A DNA stretch of 7,504 nt from Cytophagia bacterium (GTDB taxonomy: Bacteria > Bacteroidota > Bacteroidia > Cytophagales > Cyclobacteriaceae). The stretch's first letter is position 1, and the number at the start of each line of letters is the position of its first letter. The notes beneath the pieces were generated by a model. That model was not told where the DNA came from. It saw only the letters and a program-made list of their open reading frames with translations, and ran no database searches. Position numbers and translations under genes: made by a program. Positions 5,937 through 7,504 of the stretch are shown one piece after another. The DNA lies in NCBI GenBank assembly GCA_013373005.1, contig JABXIP010000462.1, forward strand, positions 1-7,504. The letters run 5' to 3'.

Positions 5937-7504
5937 GTGAAGTTGAAGCTTTCAAACCTTTCTTACGCTTTACTCATCCTGCTTGCGACAGGCCTTTCTT
6001 GCTTTGCACAGGGTGTTGAAGGAAAACTAAAGGAAGAGACCACAAAATACGAACAAGCGAATGCAGAATACATGCTTATTGAAGCTGAAAAATTCTTCTT
6101 GCTTGAAGACTTTGACCGTGCATTGGCATACCTCGATAAATCACTCGAAGTTGACAGTAAAAACCATGCAGCATATTTCAAAAAGGCAGAAATCTACCTG
6201 GCTCAAAATACCCCTGAAAAAGGCCTAGAGGCGATAAAGGAGGCCATTAACCTACGCAAAGACAACAAGTACTATTATGTGCTCGGAGCTCAATTAGAGA
6301 AAGCCAACAGAAACATGGAAGGTGCTGCCAAATTCTATGAGTTGATGGTTGAAAACACTACAGACTACAGTGCATACTTAGTTGAACTGGCCACCACTTA
6401 TCAGTCTTTAGGCAAGTTAAACGATGCTATTGATGTTTTTGAAAAGGCGGGTTCACTGAACCTCGATCAAAGCATGAAATTAGTAGAAATGTATGTCCAG
6501 AACTCAAAAGAAAGACGGGCTACCCAATTGATGGAAGAGTTACTCATTCAGTATCCGGGAGATTCAGATCTGAAATATCAATATGCTAATCTTTTAGCCA
6601 CGGTTGGAGAAACTGATAAAGCCATTGAAGCTTTGGAAACTGAACCAAATAAAACAGCAGAAATGAGACTCCTCCTCTCAAATCTTTATGTTGGAAATGG
6701 CCAGGCCGATGCCAAATACTCCTTGCTTATTGAGTCCTTCAGTGATCAGGATGCCACCCTTACTGACAAAACCTTATTGCTTGGCCAATTAATTCTGGAA
6801 AATCCAGAAGAACTTCCCGTCAACCTGATTGACAGTTTGCAAACGAATCTGGAGCTGCAATATCCTGAAGATGCGCTGGCTATTGAAAATGGTACTTTCG
6901 TTTATTCCAAACTAGCCGAGGTAACAGAAGGCAACCAAAGAGACCTTTTTCAGCTCAAAACCATAGAGAAATATAAAAAACTGAAAGACTTAAAGCCGGG
7001 AGACTTTAAAGTTTGGGATAAAGTATTGTCCTATGAATACAAGTCCGGAGACTGGGAAGCCCTTAGTGCAGATGCAGACGAGGCCTTAATGCTTTACCCA
7101 AATCAGGCTGTATTCTATATTTACCTGGCCAGTGCAAAAATCAATCAGAAAGAGGTTGATGAGGCAGAAGACTTACTAAATCAAGCTAGCAGAATGAGCC
7201 GATCTAATGAGCTTTTAAGAAGCCAAATTTTAGGAAAGCAAGCAGAGGTTGCCCAGCTCAATGGAAATATTACGGTGGCTAACCAACTTTATGAGCAGGC
7301 ACTCAAGCTCGGTCAAATTCATCCCGAGACAAGTCTGAGTTATGGGAAATTTATAGCCAATTACGACACCTCCGAACTGTCTACAGAGATTGAAACAACC
7401 CAACCTGAGAATACAACTGAAACCACAAAACCTCAAGCCAGAACCCAGGAGTTGGACGACATTTACAAGAGAGCAAATGCTCTATATTTTCAAAGTGACT
7501 ATGA
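5937..7504 (+). CDS. Exported tetratricopeptide-repeat protein, 3'-truncated by window edge
   Basis: An open frame without stop runs to the window end (at least 522 residues). A signal peptide is clear: KLK, hydrophobic stretch 8-21, then SCFAQ with likely signal peptidase I cleavage near A24/Q25. Several TPR-type helix pairs follow: about 45-78 (A62, L63, Y65 and L66 in helix B), 79-110, 111-142 and 144-175, then more divergent repeats around 205-240 and 425-475. A Thr/Glu/Pro-rich linker at about 482-504 precedes a new helix (LDDIYKRANALYFQSDY) resembling the start of the first repeat, so a second TPR block probably follows. Such proteins act as periplasmic scaffolds; the partner is unknown. 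Start choice is uncertain: GTG 5937 is used here, TTG 5943 gives MKLSN, and ATG 5889 would add 16 residues and an unusually long n-region. It lies 57 bases after the flippase gene, suggesting an envelope role. Confidence 0.85.
   Translation, partial: MKLKLSNLSYALLILLATGLSCFAQGVEGKLKEETTKYEQANAEYMLIEAEKFFLLEDFDRALAYLDKSLEVDSKNHAAYFKKAEIYLAQNTPEKGLEAIKEAINLRKDNKYYYVLGAQLEKANRNMEGAAKFYELMVENTTDYSAYLVELATTYQSLGKLNDAIDVFEKAGSLNLDQSMKLVEMYVQNSKERRATQLMEELLIQYPGDSDLKYQYANLLATVGETDKAIEALETEPNKTAEMRLLLSNLYVGNGQADAKYSLLIESFSDQDATLTDKTLLLGQLILENPEELPVNLIDSLQTNLELQYPEDALAIENGTFVYSKLAEVTEGNQRDLFQLKTIEKYKKLKDLKPGDFKVWDKVLSYEYKSGDWEALSADADEALMLYPNQAVFYIYLASAKINQKEVDEAEDLLNQASRMSRSNELLRSQILGKQAEVAQLNGNITVANQLYEQALKLGQIHPETSLSYGKFIANYDTSELSTEIETTQPENTTETTKPQARTQELDDIYKRANALYFQSDY

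Noticed and set aside
5877..5939. Flippase and TPR genes share a reading frame with only the TGA between them, suggesting read-through fusion
   Set aside because: The chance of two neighbours sharing a frame is one in three and a 57-base gap often lacks stops. A signal peptide at the start of the second protein argues for separate proteins.
5988..6011. Lipobox in the TPR protein at GLSC
   Set aside because: The -3 position is Gly where Leu/Val/Ile is expected, and FAQ after the Cys fits signal peptidase I cleavage better.

Overview
The window looks like an ordinary chromosomal stretch from a member of the Bacteroidota, probably Cytophagales or a near relative. The reasons are moderate-to-low GC, start codons mostly without Shine-Dalgarno sequences, two matches to the Bacteroidota -7 promoter consensus TAnnTTTG just upstream of start codons, a Bacteroidota-style lipoprotein with acidic residues after the lipidated Cys, and the protein families present (SDR-type threonine dehydrogenase, isocitrate dehydrogenase with a C-terminal extension, a Bacteroidota-type polysaccharide flippase, and a large exported TPR protein). 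The assignment is an inference from family flavour; no rRNA or marker gene is present.

Layout. Bases 1-663 (+) hold the C-terminal two thirds of an L-threonine 3-dehydrogenase that begins before the window. Two small envelope proteins follow on the same strand: a single-pass membrane protein of unknown function (701-1309) and a lipoprotein of unknown function (1343-1834). A perfect 9-bp GC-containing hairpin (1839-1860) separates the lipoprotein gene from the convergent isocitrate dehydrogenase gene (complement 1882-3333). The intergenic region 3334-3501 is a divergent promoter region serving isocitrate dehydrogenase (-) and an enoyl-CoA hydratase (+, 3502-4284), with an inverted repeat between the two promoter candidates. 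Then come a 14-helix polysaccharide flippase (4398-5879) and, in probable transcriptional linkage, a secreted TPR protein (5937 to beyond the window end).

How the genes relate. The left and central genes are core metabolism: threonine catabolism toward glycine and acetyl-CoA, the TCA cycle, and crotonase-type acyl-CoA hydration. The right-hand pair is about the cell envelope: lipid-linked glycan export across the inner membrane and a periplasmic repeat scaffold. I see no mobile element, CRISPR array, RNA gene, defence system or toxin-antitoxin pair. No new multi-gene system can be supported. The points most worth checking are the NAD-type cofactor signature of the isocitrate dehydrogenase, its start codon, the palindromes around two gene starts, and the two uncharacterised envelope proteins.
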